DNA from: Sipunculus nudus
Lineage: Eukaryota > Annelida > Sipuncula > Golfingiida > Sipunculidae
DNA length: 64,000 bases
Assembly (NCBI GenBank): GCA_026874595.1
Contig: CM049315.1
Coordinates: 8,676,664-8,740,663 of the forward strand
Direction of reading: 5' to 3'
Numbering within the stretch: position 1 is the stretch's first letter; each line of letters begins with the position of its first letter. Of this stretch, positions 32,369 through 43,584 are shown piece by piece. The translations under genes were made by a program, and so were the position numbers. Below the pieces are notes generated by a model. That model did not search any database. It was not told the DNA's origin and saw only the letters and a list, made by a program, of their open reading frames with translations.

Positions 32369-33772
32369 AGCCGACCTTTGGTGTAACCAAATTGTAATTT
32401 TTGGACCCAGACATGATTCATTGCCTACCATAATCAACGAGCAGGTGCACGGCCATTCATATGACGTATAGTTGGCATTTGCCACCAGACCTTACAGGTT
32501 ATCCAATCAGAGAACAGGGTGCCGTGTATTTTTGCAACATGTGTGTGTGTGCGCGTTCACATGTCCTAATCATCTTTGAAACCCTTAAAGTGTGATCTTC
32601 ACATTGAATGCCCCGGATGGTGCATACAACGACGGCTTTTCCTGTATTATTCTTGTATTAACAGTTGGGACATCCATAAACACCATGGTTTCATTCATTA
32701 CTTCCTTGTAATACGGAATACTTAATTCTCTGCAAGCAACTCCCCCTTCAAATCACAGTTTCCGTTCTGCGCTAGTTGACAGAAAAGTGAACAAATATGT
32801 GGTCCTTGTCATCAAAGCTGCTACATGTTTGTTGAATTATGCAGGGGTATTGTGTAGGTTTTAGGCACGTCTATGTGCCTACGTGTGTGCTTGTATGCGT
32901 GAGTAAATGATGTTGCATACATCCATTTCTCATATGTATTATGCAAGTTACAGAGTGTTAATTTTTGGACAAAATTCTAAGTCTGAACGCTTACATACGG
33001 GCACGCACACATATTCAAGTATTTTCTTTCATTTGGATGCAAAAGAGACACAAATACACTGAATACGTTTCATGTCCTCTTTATTAGATAATTCCAGAAA
33101 TTTAGCAACAGAGCACATTACACATGTTTATAACAACCAAAATGAAAAATCTCTGTGCCTTAGCTTGGGGTTTATATACTTTATGCACTAACCTACATGT
33201 GAGCAATATAATAAGCAAATTTTATTGATCAAAATTCCTGTTATTTCTAGGACAAGCTACATAAACAACGAATGGTAGATCTGTGGAACAAATTGCACGG
33301 CTTTCTCTGACATTATTGTTCTCAAATGACAGGGGCGTCACCAGGATTAAGGAAGCTGGGTGAAGATATAATGGTAATATATTTATCTTATTATATAATA
33401 CTTTACCTCAAACTCCTTAACATGGAATTTTAATTTTTTAAATTTACAGCTAAAACATACACAAGTACAACCAGACCTAAACGTCAAAGTAAATACTGTA
33501 ACAAGAAAAAAAAAATATACATTAAAAATAAAGTATCATTTACTGCATGGACAATGATGCCTTTCTTTTTACATGCATAGAAAAAAATCGAACATAAATA
33601 ATAGAGTATCCAGTTACTAAATTTATACTGGGCCTTGAAACACTTGCTTAGATAAAGTGGCAATAATGTACGTTATGTCTGTGATCAAGACAATAATTAG
33701 TCGTACTAATCCCAGGGACGGGACTATAGTCGCCTTGATCCACCCCCCCCCCCCCCTTGATCCGTCCTTGAA
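32369..33772. other. Mostly non-coding; 3' UTR of the secreted-peptide gene at the right end
   Basis: No coding sequence seen. On the minus strand the 3' UTR of the gene ending at 33773 should lie here. It starts with a poly-G run (poly-C at 33742-33756 on the plus strand). Confidence 0.5.
33080..33085 (-). promoter_or_regulatory. Possible polyadenylation signal AATAAA
   Basis: AATAAA on the minus strand about 690 bases after the stop codon of the secreted-peptide gene. Other TTTATT words lie nearer, so the choice is uncertain. Confidence 0.3.
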
Positions 33773-33916
33773 TTATCCATTCCAATTATGATTTCCACCA
33801 CGTTTTTTGCAATTCTCCAAGTCCACGTCCTCGCAGTTGAACGTGACAGGAGAGAGGTCGCCAGTCACATCCTCGCATGTTGTGTCACTGGATGAAGCTG
33901 TGTATTGTTTGGTCAT
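33773..33916 (-). CDS. Secreted Cys-rich protein, exon 3 (last coding)
   Basis: Acceptor TTATTATTCTAG ends at 33917. The exon reads in phase 0 from MTKQYTASSSD and ends GGNHNWNG at TAA (33773-33775): 47 residues. It carries cysteines 8-10 of the predicted protein (residues 112, 126 and 134) in an acidic stretch TCEDVTGD...NCEDVDLENC. It joins exon 2 (donor ACG|GTAGGT) without changing frame. Intron 2, 33917-35028, holds AT-rich simple repeats and two diverged copies of a 55-base segment at about 34419 and 34820. Confidence 0.7.
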   Translation of the reverse strand: MTKQYTASSSDTTCEDVTGDLSPVTFNCEDVDLENCKKRGGNHNWNG

Positions 33917-34418
33917 CTAGAATAATAATAATTATTATTATTTATTATTTATATAGCGCCCATTATATGTATTGAATCATGTCATAGGCTCATAAGTTCG
34001 TTTTCCATATAGAAAATGCATACATGTATAAGTGTAAGGGAAAAGATAACTTACTAGATTATATAGTGTATTGGTTCACAATTTTATTTTGTAACGAAGA
34101 TGTAAGCACTCAGTTACTGTTAGCGCACAGTCTAATGGTTACATAGCAGTGTAAAAAAATCTGAAAGACACTTTGACAAAAATCGATACATTAATATAGC
34201 TTACAATGATTATGGCTATGACAAGAATGATTGCACAGCCCTGACTGCATGACAAGGGTGGTTAATTGTATAGCCTTCCATGTCACCATATTTTCCTAGA
34301 ACGGTTAATTTAACCAGGCTGATCGATAACTATTGTCAGCACATGACCCCCCAGAGGACACACTTGGTACAGTGCCCGACAGTTCAAGACCAGAATCTAT
34401 CATTTTATAGGAGAGGCC

Positions 34419-34875
34419 ACAGAGGAGATGCTTGACAAAATTTGAGTGGTACCACCGTAAGTTATAATATAGATATCAAAAGGACAGTATTGTTATTATC
34501 AACTTCTCCTACCCGTTCATTATTTTGAACTTGTAGGACCGTTTTGCTTCTTGCAAAAACGAAAAAGGGGCGTTCACTATAATAAAGACTGGCTAAAGTA
34601 TAATATGCCCAAAGAATTTTTGTAAATTTATATGCAAAAGATTATTTCAAGCATCCAAAGTCATATTTTATTAATATAATCAAATTTTTGTTTGATGCAC
34701 TAGGAACAACTGAAAATTTGGCAATGTATGACCCTTTCAGTCTCAGAAAACGTGAGATGGCCTAAGGTCCAGATTCAGGACATTCAAGACGAAAAACGTG
34801 CATATCAGACGTGTGACCACAGAGGTTTCCGTGACCAAAATCCAGTGCTACCACAGTCAGTTATAATATAGATTA
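34419..34875. repeat. Diverged direct repeat pair in intron 2
   Basis: CCACAGAGG..., ending AGTTATAATATAGAT, occurs at 34419-34474 and again at about 34820-34875 with several differences. It probably comes from a dispersed repeat. No coding content. Confidence 0.5.
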
Positions 34876-35028
34876 TTTTAATTATCATTATTATTATTAT
34901 TATTCATTATAATTCTTGTATAAATTGCCCATATGAACATTACAGCATCCATACCTAGTTAAGGATAAGATTTATAATGTGGACATGGCTTCTTTTCTAA
35001 CAAAAGAACACTGTATATATATACCTAC

Positions 35029-35215
35029 CGTGAAAGTTTCAGTGCTGTTTTTCATGCAGCAAGCCATTTGCCTGATTTTTTCTTTTTTCTCATCGCTGAG
35101 CCTTTCTTCCTTCTTGATTCTCTTCTCCTCGCAGGCGGCCTGACAATCATCTCCCATCGCCTCACACGTAGTGTCGATCAGGAATCCCCTTCGAAAGCGG
35201 TCACCACACTTGCAC
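35029..35215 (-). CDS. Secreted Cys-rich protein, exon 2
   Basis: Acceptor TTTTTAAAG ends at 35216. The first base completes an Arg codon left by exon 1, then 62 codons follow to the donor ACG|GTAGGT (GT at 35028-35027). It opens CKCGDRFRRGFLIDTTC and holds seven of the ten cysteines (residues 37, 39, 53, 60, 64, 88, 89). Between C64 and the vicinal pair C88-C89 is a very basic/acidic helix-like stretch (EEKRIKKEERLSDEKKEKIR). The pattern C-x-C, C-x6-C-x3-C, CC resembles small disulfide-rich secreted proteins such as defence or venom-type peptides, but I recognise no family. The phase match with both neighbours supports coding. Confidence 0.75.
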
Positions 35216-35769
35216 CTTTAAAAATATAGTAAGTTTTTTTATCATTTAAGAATATAAAAAGGTTTCTTTCTATCTTCTGTATGGGTCAAATATGGAATGA
35301 CCCCTGGCTTTGTCAAGTGAAATGAACACCAGGTCAGGGGCTGCGACAGGAAGATATATATATTTTTTTTAATTTGGGATATAACAAAATATTGTCCATG
35401 GCGGTCCAAAGTGGAGAGAGTCTGAAAGATTGTTAAAATCAGTCTATCATGCCGTTTCACTTGAGACATCTTGATTTTATCAGCTATTTTTCTACTTGCA
35501 TTGAATAAATATATAATACCTGAGTCAGATTTTCTTTTCTCTTTGTCTGATTCTTTTAAATGTGTCTTTAATCTTAATGCCGCTGATTTCATTTATTCAG
35601 TCAGATAATTTGTAGCCAAAAGCATCACCTCAAAATCATCCTCATTTATACTGATTGCCAACCACTGGTTGTGGTTCATTTTAACACAACAATGAACTTT
35701 TTATGATTATAAAGAGCCATTATATTTCTTTACAATGTTGTCTTCATTGCACTTTAGTGCTACCTAATA

Positions 35770-36674
35770 TGTACAGATAACAGATGTCTCCTTTATTGTG
35801 TGCAGCAGTCTTGCATGTGTCTTTGTAGCGCTAGCATTGTTTGTTGCCATGGGAGACGCTCGAGCCTGACCGGCCCACGTGTGGAGTCAGACTTGTAGAA
35901 ACACAGCGCTCATGCTGATCTTGAACTTTCTCGGCTGGTCGCGCTCAATGAGCGCGTGTCTTGTGATGTTCTTTGGGCGTGTGTATTATGTATTGTTTGG
36001 TTCCTTGGACTGTTCGCGAAATAGAATTTTCTAAGCTTTGGGGTTAGAAGCTATAAATTAGGGGCTTTCTTTTAGAGCCGATGAGAGGAGAGAGAAATAT
36101 TCCAGCGGACACGGAAGAGTCCGAGTCAGTCTGTGGACCTTTCCGATAAATGCAGCAGTTATAGATCTTCTTCGAAATTTGTAACGGATTTTATATAGCC
36201 TTCAGTTTGCCTACTAGAATTGCACTTTTGGATAACAACAGATTGATTTTGTGATTGAATTAGACTATAATTCTTTGAGAAGATTTATGTGAACTGTTCA
36301 TCTGGATTATACGTTTTAAAGGACTTGTTTTTGGTGTGATAGTGGTGCTGTAAACTTTATTTATTATACTGTGTAATTGTATGGATTTACTATTTTACTG
36401 TTGCTATACTGTGTATTATACTGTGTAATTGTATGGATTTACTGTTATACTGTTGCTATACTGTGTAATTGTATTGATTTAGTGTAATGTAATGTTAGGG
36501 TTGTTTTAAGAATAATTTATAATTATTTGTTAACAAAAAAACACTGACTTCTTTATTCATACCCCTAGACATTTCAAGCTGTCTAGTGTTACAGAATCTG
36601 ATTTTTTATTTATCTCCGTAACAAAATTATGCTCGTCACGACTACGTGATCCGTTGTTATTAGGTTTCGTAACA
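35770..36674 (+). repeat. 5' LTR of element D
   Basis: Starts TGTACAGATAACAGATGTCT and ends TTTCGTAACA, about 905 bases. It has GCTATAAATTAG (36050-36060) as TATA box. U5 carries an internal tandem expansion at about 36365-36480, where TACTGTGTAATTGTATGGAT recurs about three times; this accounts for its greater length than the LTRs at 16481 and 23907. Confidence 0.8.
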
Positions 36675-36680
36675 TAAAAT

Positions 36681-36698
36681 TGTGGGCTCATCCGGATG
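36681..36698 (+). promoter_or_regulatory. Primer-binding site of element D
   Basis: TGTGGGCTCATCCGGATG, six bases after the LTR. Compared with the tRNA-Pro site TGGGGGCTCGTCCGGGAT it has a few mismatches. Same position and type as at 17284 and 19217. Confidence 0.55.
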
Positions 36699-36842
36699 GT
36701 TTAATAGTTTTGAAGTTTTTTTAAGGCCTTGACGTAGACACATTGTTTACAATACATTGTTTACAAGATTACATGTTGTTTACAATACATTGTTTACAAG
36801 ATTTATCGCAGTGTTTTTTTTTCATTGTTTTAACATCTTAAC

Positions 36843-38008
36843 ATGGCAGATTTCAAACCTGAGGCATTTGTTGAAGATCCCGACCCTGATCAACTTGAAC
36901 AGTTGACAAAAGATCAGTTGTTGTGTTTGGGACCACACTTAGGGCTAGATGTGAAAAAGGCTTTATGAAAGCATGATTCCATTGCTTAAATCATGCAAGA
37001 TCTAGTTAGCAATGGTTTAATTGAAGAGACTGAAGTGGAAACATAAAAAATGACAGCCTTGCTATGCAGTTGGAATCGAAAAATATTAGAAATGTAACAA
37101 GGGCATAGTCTACGTGCGGCCCCAACTCACGGTTTGATGGTACTAAACACAGACTTGTCCCACCATTTTAAGAAAAGAGGTTGATAAATATTTCTTACAC
37201 TTTAAGAAGGTAGCTGAATTTTAAAATGGCCTAAGGAAAATTGGACTATGCTTTTACAAAGTGTCTTGACTGGCAAGGCCAGGGAATTTATATATAGTTT
37301 CCAGTAGAAGCCGCTGCTCACTATGGCCAGGTTAAAAGGTTAATCCTAAAAGGTTATGAGTTAGTTCCGCAGGCTTACCGCTTGAAATTCAGAAATTAGG
37401 AAAAGCGAAAAAAACTGACCTACGTAGAATTTGCTGGTACAAAACAGCAGTTGTTTGATTGCTGGTGTAGTTCTAAAAATGTAATGAAAGATTATGACAA
37501 TTTGCGCCAGGTGATTTTGCTTGAAGAACTTGGGCGCTGCATTAACGCAGATGTTAAAACTTTTCTTGTTGAGAAAAGTCCTGAAACACTTGACACTGCT
37601 GCTCAATTAGCTGATGATTATTCATTAACACACAAAATGTCCTTTACTAGCGAATCAAACCATTCATTCACAAACAAGAATGTAAATCAGTATGGTCAAA
37701 AAAAGTTTAGTGCGCAGTCACCCACTACTTTTAGTCCTGATAGTTCAACAAAGTCGATTGCTACACCTCGGTCCGCTATATCTGAATCCAACAAAGACCA
37801 GTCATTTTCAAAGAAAATCTGTAATTACTGCGAAAAGGAAGGTTATCTAATATCTGACTGCTGGAAACTTGAAAATAAAACAAAGGGCAAACCTTCTGGT
37901 TTTGTTTCAAAATATATGCATAGCATATTACAAGAGCCAGGCTCTTTTTATGTAAATAAGGGGAACAACTCCTTTATTGACTCTAATAAAGAGTTTGATG
38001 CCGTCTGA
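36843..38008 (+). pseudogene. Gag of element D with SCAN-like segment
   Basis: ATG at 36843 with the family start MADFKPEAF. The N-terminal half is broken by stops and small deletions (about 36960-37440). From 37451 a 185-codon open stretch covers the SCAN-like end (KDYDNLRQVILLEELGRCI, DVKTFLVEKSPETLDTAAQ), a Ser/Thr-rich linker and the zinc knuckle CNYCEKEGYLISDC (37819-37863). Tyrosine replaces the zinc-binding histidine. The first Met of that open stretch is not the true start. Confidence 0.75.
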
Positions 38009-38280
38009 CTCCAAAGAAGAATCCGTAGCTTGCTAGGTAAAATCCTCATTTGATTCCTACGAGGAATTTAATAAGGCCAGGTTCTTTAAAAACTCATGCA
38101 AGGAGTATCCACTAAATAAGGCTAAGTCCTTTTATGATTCATGCGAAAGTAATTCAAATTAGGCCAGGTCCTCTTATGACAAACAGAAGTTTGTTTCTGC
38201 TGAGGAAAATTCCTCTGTTGACTATCATGAGGAGTTTGATTGTAATAAGGATGTAGATTCCTTAACTCTGAAAAGAGTTA

Positions 38281-38700
38281 ATGACTGACACTATCGGCGT
38301 CAGTTCTTTGTTTGATGAAACTGAGGTACTAGATTCCTCTCCTGGGTCTGAAATGGAGTTATTTGAGCCATTCATACATGATGGTTCTGTATCGAGTTTA
38401 AGTGATTTTTCAGATCCTACCCCTATTAGAATTTTGAGGGACACTGGTTCAGGCCAGACTCTCATGTTAGCAAACACTTTGCTTTTTTTTAAATAGGTCT
38501 TTTACTGGTGCACATCCACTTGTTAATGGTGTGTTTTCAGACTGGGATAGTTCAGGTCCGCTTCACAGTGTACATTTTAAGTCAGATTTGATTTCTGGAA
38601 ATATTACTGTGGGCATAAGAAGTACTTTTCCCTTTAAGAGGTTTTATTTGCTACTAGGCAATGATGTGGTAAGTGACAAAGTACAGCCTGTACCAATAGT
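38281..38700 (+). pseudogene. Protease remnant of element D
   Basis: RILRDTGSGQTLM with catalytic D-T-G at 38440-38448, as in element C. A run of eight T near 38490 shifts the frame and a TAG follows. The downstream LLLGNDVV-type segment is still readable at about 38650-38680. Confidence 0.7.
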
Positions 38701-38989
38701 GACAGAATAGCCGTCTTTTGATCAGGACACTGATCCTGAAAATCAGGAAATTCCTGATTTGTATCCGTCAGGTGCTGTAACTAGATCTATGGCCAAGAAT
38801 AACACATGAGGATAATGGTCAAGATAATAACACTCTGGGAGTCAGCAGCGACTCGTGTAACGACTCGTACGTACAGGATGCAGTATATTCAAAGTCAAAA
38901 CTTATCGCGGAACAGCATAAAGACCCTAATTTTTCATTTTTGATTCCAAGGGCAGTTTTTATAGATGAGCTGTGACAGAACCTAGTTTG

Positions 38990-39420
38990 TTTCTATGTTA
39001 CAAATGGAGTGTTTATGCGTAAATGGCGACCACCTGATGTATGAGTTGATGACGAGTGGGCCATCAAACATTTAATAGTAGTGCTCAAAGTTAAAACAAT
39101 GAAATTCCAAGCATGGCACATGAGACTCCTTTTTCTGGTCATTAAGGTATAAATAAAACTTATCAGAAAGTTAGTACACACTTCTTCTGGCCTAACCTGT
39201 GGACTGATGTTGTACAATGTTGTAAATCATGCCATACATGCAAGATGGTAGGCAAGCCCAATCAGAGCTAGGTATTTTGGTCTTAACATTGTTGCGAGAA
39301 AATCAGTGATTTAAATGACATACTATACTGTTAACACCAGATAGGCGGAAGAAAAAACAACGGTGCCATGTTAACATGTTGAGACCATATTATGACAGAA
39401 ATATCACATCAGGTATTGTA
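38990..39420 (+). pseudogene. Integrase remnant of element D, core deleted
   Basis: Only the zinc-binding region survives (about 39110-39265: a GH.GIN-like motif, then CCKSCHTCKMVGKPNQ). It jumps at about 39268 to the end of the GPY/F region (HVNMLRPYYD at about 39367-39395). About 900 bases present in element C (21490-22250), including D,D35E, are missing. Position before RT is the same as in C. Confidence 0.7.
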
Positions 39421-39659
39421 CATAAATTACTACTGTTAATTGTGTAAAAAATGACCCTGACCCAGTCAGAGTAGATACTGATTGTAATTGTGATGTACAC
39501 AGTGTGGAACAGTACCCAAAAAAAAACAGACGTGCTTAACAACCTGGATGCCAAACTGTCACGCCTTTCCGCACAAAAAAGACCTCAAGAACCTGCTGCG
39601 AAATTATAAACATTTTAACGCAAACTTACATATTTTGACATGACGTCGATGTTGGCGAG

Positions 39660-40850
39660 GCAAGCGTAGTATCTACAAGGTGAGGTTCAATATTTGCTGT
39701 ACAATGATTTTATTGAACCTAGTAACAGTAACTGGAGTTCACCATGTATTCTTGTGCCAAAACCTGATGGAAGTTACCGTATGTACACAGATTATCGAAA
39801 ATTGAACTCCAAGACTGACACGTTCCCGATTCCGAGGATCGATAATTGTATTGATAGAGTCGGTAGCTCCAGATATGTCTCCAAGTTTGACTTGCTAAGA
39901 GGATTCTGGCAAATTCAGCTGAGAGAACGAGCGAAAGACGTGTCCGCATTTGTGATGCAGCAAGGACTGTACCAGTATAAATTTATGCTGTTTTGCGTGA
40001 AGAACTCGCCAGTCACGTTTCAGTGCCTCATCTATCTGGTTGTCAAGGACATTCAGGGCTGCGACGCATATATTAATGACCTTTTCTTGTGCAGTGACAC
40101 CTGGGAGAAACATCTGCAAAATCTTTGCGACCTCTTCGAAATACTCAGCGAAGCACGTCTGACCGTCAACTTAGTCAAATCTGAGTTTTGTCATGCACAA
40201 GCAACATTTTTGGGTCATATTGTAGGGCAGGGTCAAGAAAACCCTGTTGATGGTAAAATAGGTGCGATTTCTGCATTTTCTAGACCAGAAAACAAAAAGC
40301 AAATAATGTGTTTCCTTGGTATGTTGGGATACAATGGAAAGTTTTGTCCAAATTTTTCTGCTGTAGCTGAACCTTTGACTAATTTGTTAAAGAAGAAACA
40401 AAAGTTCGTATGGAATGTTCAGTGTGAAAATGCATTTCAGAATTTGAAAGCAATTCTGCAAAGTTCAACCGTTTTAGCAGCTCTAGACTTTTCTGTACCT
40501 TTTAAGTTAGATAAATATACGAATGATACTGCTGCTGGTGCTGTGTTGTTTCAAGAAGCAATGATGGCATAGATCATCCAATTTGTCATTTTTCAAGAAA
40601 GTTTAATGCAAACCAGAAAAACTACTCAACTATTGAAAAAGAATGTTTGGCTTTGATTTTGGCATTACAATACTTTGAAATTTACTTCTTCAGTCAAGTC
40701 TATCATTGTCTTGAGTAATCACAATCCCCTCACGTTCATGAACAAGTTTATTGCTTAGATGGAGTTTGTTTTTACAGGATTACAATCTTGAAATCTCACA
40801 CATAAAAGGGAAAGACAGTGTACTTGCTGATTGCTCATCGAGATGTCTAT
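39660..40850 (+). pseudogene. Reverse transcriptase/RNase H of element D
   Basis: The longest open stretch in the window, 292 codons (39694-40572). Fingers: WSSPCILVPKPDGSYRMYTD; motif A: SKFDLLRGFWQIQLRE with its aspartate intact; palm: YQYKFMLFCVKNSPVTFQ; catalytic box: YINDLFLCSDTWEKHL at 40069 onward, where GAT to AAT at 40075-40077 turns YIDD into YIND and should kill polymerisation. The connection is CFLGMLGYNGKFCPNFS, and the RNase H start PFKLDKYTNDTAAGAVLF lacks the usual aspartate in DAS. The tail continues frameshifted to LADCSSRC near 40845. Confidence 0.85.
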
Positions 40851-40972
40851 GAAATGATGTAAACGAGATGTGTATGTAATGTTGTAAATAAGATGATTTT
40901 TGAAATATAGTAAAAATTTAGTGATTGTGATCGCAAAAAAGAAAGTTTTTTTAGAAAACTTTCTTTTCTCTT

Positions 40973-40983
40973 GCAGGAGGGGA
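40973..40983 (+). promoter_or_regulatory. Polypurine tract of element D
   Basis: GCAGGAGGGGAG sits directly before the TGTAACAG start of the 3' LTR, the usual plus-strand primer position. Confidence 0.65.
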
Positions 40984-41852
40984 GTGTAACAGCTGTCTCT
41001 TTTATGGTGTGCAGTAGTCTTGCATGTGTCTGTATAGCGCTAGCATTGTCCGTTGCCATGGGAGACGCACGAGCCGGGCCAGCCCACGTGTGGGGTCTGA
41101 CGTGCATAAACACAGCGCTCATGCTTATCTGGAACTTTCTGGGCTGGTCGCGCTCTATGAGTGCGTGACTTGTAATGTTCTTTGGGCGTGGGTGTTATGT
41201 ATTGTTTGCTTCTTTTGATTGTTCGTGAAATAGAAGATTTTAGGCTTTGGAGTGAGAAGCTATAAATTAGAGGCTCTCGTTTAGAGTCGAAGAGAGGAGA
41301 GAGAAATATTCCAGCGGACACGGTAGAGTGTGAGTCAGTTTTGGACCTTTCCAATAATTGCAGTAGTGACAGGGATTCTACGAATTTAGGCAGATTTATT
41401 GCGGCCTGCCTCCAGTTTGCTTTTGGGATTATTACAGGAACTTCAATTTTGGATTACAACAGATTGATTTTGTGTTTGAATTAGACTATTATTCTCTGAG
41501 AAAATTTATGTGAACTTTTCATCTGGATTATACCTTTGAAAGGACTTTTTGTCGCTGTGAAAGTGGTGGTATCCAGGTACTGTTCACTTTTTTATTATAC
41601 TGTGTAACTGTATTGATTCACTGTTATACTCTTGTTATACTGTATAATTGTATTGATTTAGTGTATTGTTATGTTAGGGTTGTTTTAAAGAATATATTAT
41701 AATTATTTGTTAACAAAAAAACACTGACTTCTTTATTCATTCCCCTAGACATTTCACTCTGCCTATTGTTACAGAATCTGATTTTTATTTATTTCGTAAC
41801 AAAATTTATGTTACGGAGATAAATAAAATCTGTTGTTATTAGGTGGGTTATA
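40984..41852 (+). repeat. 3' LTR of element D, rearranged end
   Basis: Starts TGTAACAGCTGTCTC, matching 35770. Near the end, where the other LTRs read CGTAACAAAATTTATGCTCG followed by TCACGACTACGTGATC, this one has CGTAACAAAATTTATGTTAC and then GGAGATAAATAAA, an inverted copy of its own preceding TTTATTTATTTCGTAAC. It resumes at CTGTTGTTATTAGG and lacks the final CGTAACA. Confidence 0.8.
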
Positions 41853-41974
41853 GAACGTAGAGTGTTACTTATATTGTGTATCAGTGACATTCATTGTTTC
41901 TATCCATATTTTTTGTTTTCATATAAAGTTGTTAGTAATTATACAGTATATTACAATTCTCATTGGTAACTTAC

Positions 41975-42081
41975 CTGAATCCCGTTGGCTGCATTCCTGC
42001 ACGTTCACGCCTTGGTCCTCCTTCAGTGCGCAGGACAAGGACAGCCAAGATGGCCAAAATACAAAACACAAATCTTCTCAT
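41975..42081 (-). CDS. Secreted Cys-rich protein, exon 1 (signal peptide)
   Basis: ATG at 42081-42079 after GATAGAAGAAACG. The first residues, MRRFVFCILAILAVLVL, form a basic n-region and a hydrophobic core; RTEGG follows as a likely cleavage region, then RRERAGMQPTGF. The donor CAG|GTAAGT (GT at 41974-41973) leaves two bases that complete an Arg codon with exon 2. The whole protein is 145 residues (36 + 62 + 47) with ten cysteines after the signal peptide, so probably five disulfides. All three exons are in phase with good GT/AG sites, which is strong evidence for a real gene missed by plain ORF calling. TTTTCTTTAG just upstream looks like an acceptor, so a non-coding 5' exon is likely. Intron 1 (41974-35216, 6.76 kb) is almost filled by retroelement D. 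Role unknown; a defence, signalling or venom-like peptide are options. Confidence 0.75.
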
Positions 42082-42650
42082 CGTTTCTTCTATCCTAAAG
42101 AAAATATCAAAACGAAGACCTTATAACCGGCTTGTTTGTTCTTAAGAAAAAAACACATACCTCATAATATCCTATGTCTAAAATAAAGGAACAAAATACA
42201 AACTATCCTATCTTCCCTTCTTCTGTACTAAATAAAACAATAAAGCACAGCCCTCATAGTCTTCTCTGTCCTAAATAAAACAATAAAACACAGACCTCAT
42301 AGTCTCCTCTGTCCTGAATAAAATAAAACACATACCTTATAGTATCATCTGTCCTGAACAAAACAATAAAACACAGACCTCACAGTCTCATCTGTCCTAA
42401 AAAAACAATAAAACACAGACCTCATTTTCTCACCTGGCCTAAATAAAATAGTAAAAGACAGACCTCATAGTCTCCTCTGTCCTACAAAAAAAACAATAAA
42501 TCGCAGACCGCGTAGTCTCATCTGTCCTAAATAAAAAATAAAACACAGACATCATGGTCTCATCTGTCCAAACAAAAAACTCTCCTTTGTCTTAAATAAA
42601 CAACAAAACACAGACCCAATAGTCTCCCATTGTCCTAAAGAAAAAAAAAC
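42063..42650. repeat. Minisatellite (~43 bp unit) derived from the exon 1 start region
   Basis: About twelve units of the type AAAACACAGACCTCATAGTC, TCCTCTGTCCTAAATAAAACAAT. The first, most diverged unit is the beginning of exon 1 itself (ACACAAATCTTCTCATCGTT, TCTTCTATCCTAAAG). On the minus strand each unit therefore reads TTATTTAG|GACAGAGGAGACTATGAG, parallel to CTTTAG|GATAGAAGAAACGATGAG of the gene. So the acceptor, short 5' UTR and start codon region is tandemly amplified upstream of the gene. Confidence 0.75.
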
Positions 42651-42926
42651 GATTCTTTGGTCTCTTCTGATCGAAATCTGAGCGAAATCTGATGAACTAT
42701 CATAAATTATCATAAATTATAGTTGACCGGTGGCTTTAGCTATCAGCTCCACAAACATGTGGATATTATTGTGTGAATATACTGGATAAGCTCCTGAAAT
42801 ATATTGAGGACCAATTACGACAGTAGAGCTTCTGGTGTACAAAAGGTGAGATCGATTTTTGTCATCTGTAAACCTGATTTCGGCCGCAAAAACAACTGAC
42901 ACTGAAAGTGGTGAAAATGGTCAACA

Positions 42927-43490
42927 ATGGCAGCCGTTCCATTGGCCGGCCCCGGAGAGAAACTAATTCAGTATTTCTCAATCTGTCTGGTAAGAGTTAA
43001 GGATATACCCCAGGCCTTTGGGAATCATGTGTCCACCAGGGAACTATGTGCAGCTGCTGAATTTGTTACCGGATATGGTTCAATAGATGGAGCACAACGC
43101 ATACGCGGATTTTGGCACGTCTATCCAAAAAGTAATGAAGCAAGGGTAGACATGCGTATAAATGGGTTTTAGATTCGTGGGATAGTACTTCTGCCTCATG
43201 CTCAAAATTCGTTTATTGTTCAAAATGAGAATGGCAAGGAGCAACAAGATACAACAGAAGTGACCATTGACGATATACCGTTATCTTACGCAAAGGGTGA
43301 GATTGAAAATGATTTGGTTAACCTTGGATGCGTGATAAGATCAAAATTCATATACGAGTGTGACAGAGAAAATGCCGGAAAGATGACAAGATAAAAAACA
43401 GGTAGACCAATTGCCTATATCACAATTTCAAAGCAGCCCTTGACAAAATCGTCATGATGGGACTTTTTGAAGCCACCATTTGCCATAAAG
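42927..43490 (+). pseudogene. LINE ORF1 remnant
   Basis: The 81-codon start (42927-43172) contains YGSIDGAQRIRGFWHVYPK and ARVDMRINGF, then a stop. The same frame continues RGIVLLPHAQNSFIVQNENG, TTEVTIDDIPLSYAKGEIEN and VIRSKFIYECDRENAGKMTR to about 43400. This is the nucleic-acid-binding ORF1 type found ahead of L1/Tx1-like pol genes in aquatic animals (memory of family, not searched). One stop and later frameshifts. Confidence 0.6.
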
Positions 43491-43584
43491 AACAAAGAAA
43501 GAAAGACTAAATAGCGGAAGTAACTTACAATAATTGTCTTGAAAAGGGGTACCGTAAGCAAAGTCATATCTTTCTTATTTCATG

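Larger units (their letters stand above)
35770..41852 (+). mobile_element. Gmr1-like gypsy element D, inside an intron
   Basis: LTRs at 35770-36674 and 40984-about 41852, primer-binding site at 36681, polypurine tract at 40973. The internal order is gag, protease, integrase remnant, RT, RNase H. It lies between exon 1 (41975-42081) and exon 2 (35029-35215) of the minus-strand secreted-protein gene, in antisense orientation. The integrase catalytic core is deleted and the RT active site is mutated, so the copy is dead. No target-site duplication is visible, partly because the 3' LTR end is rearranged. Confidence 0.85.

Noticed and set aside
40971-41354. Overlapping ORFs on both strands at 41.0-41.3 kb
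   Set aside because: They lie inside the U3 region of the 3' LTR of element D and match the non-coding LTR at 35.8 kb.
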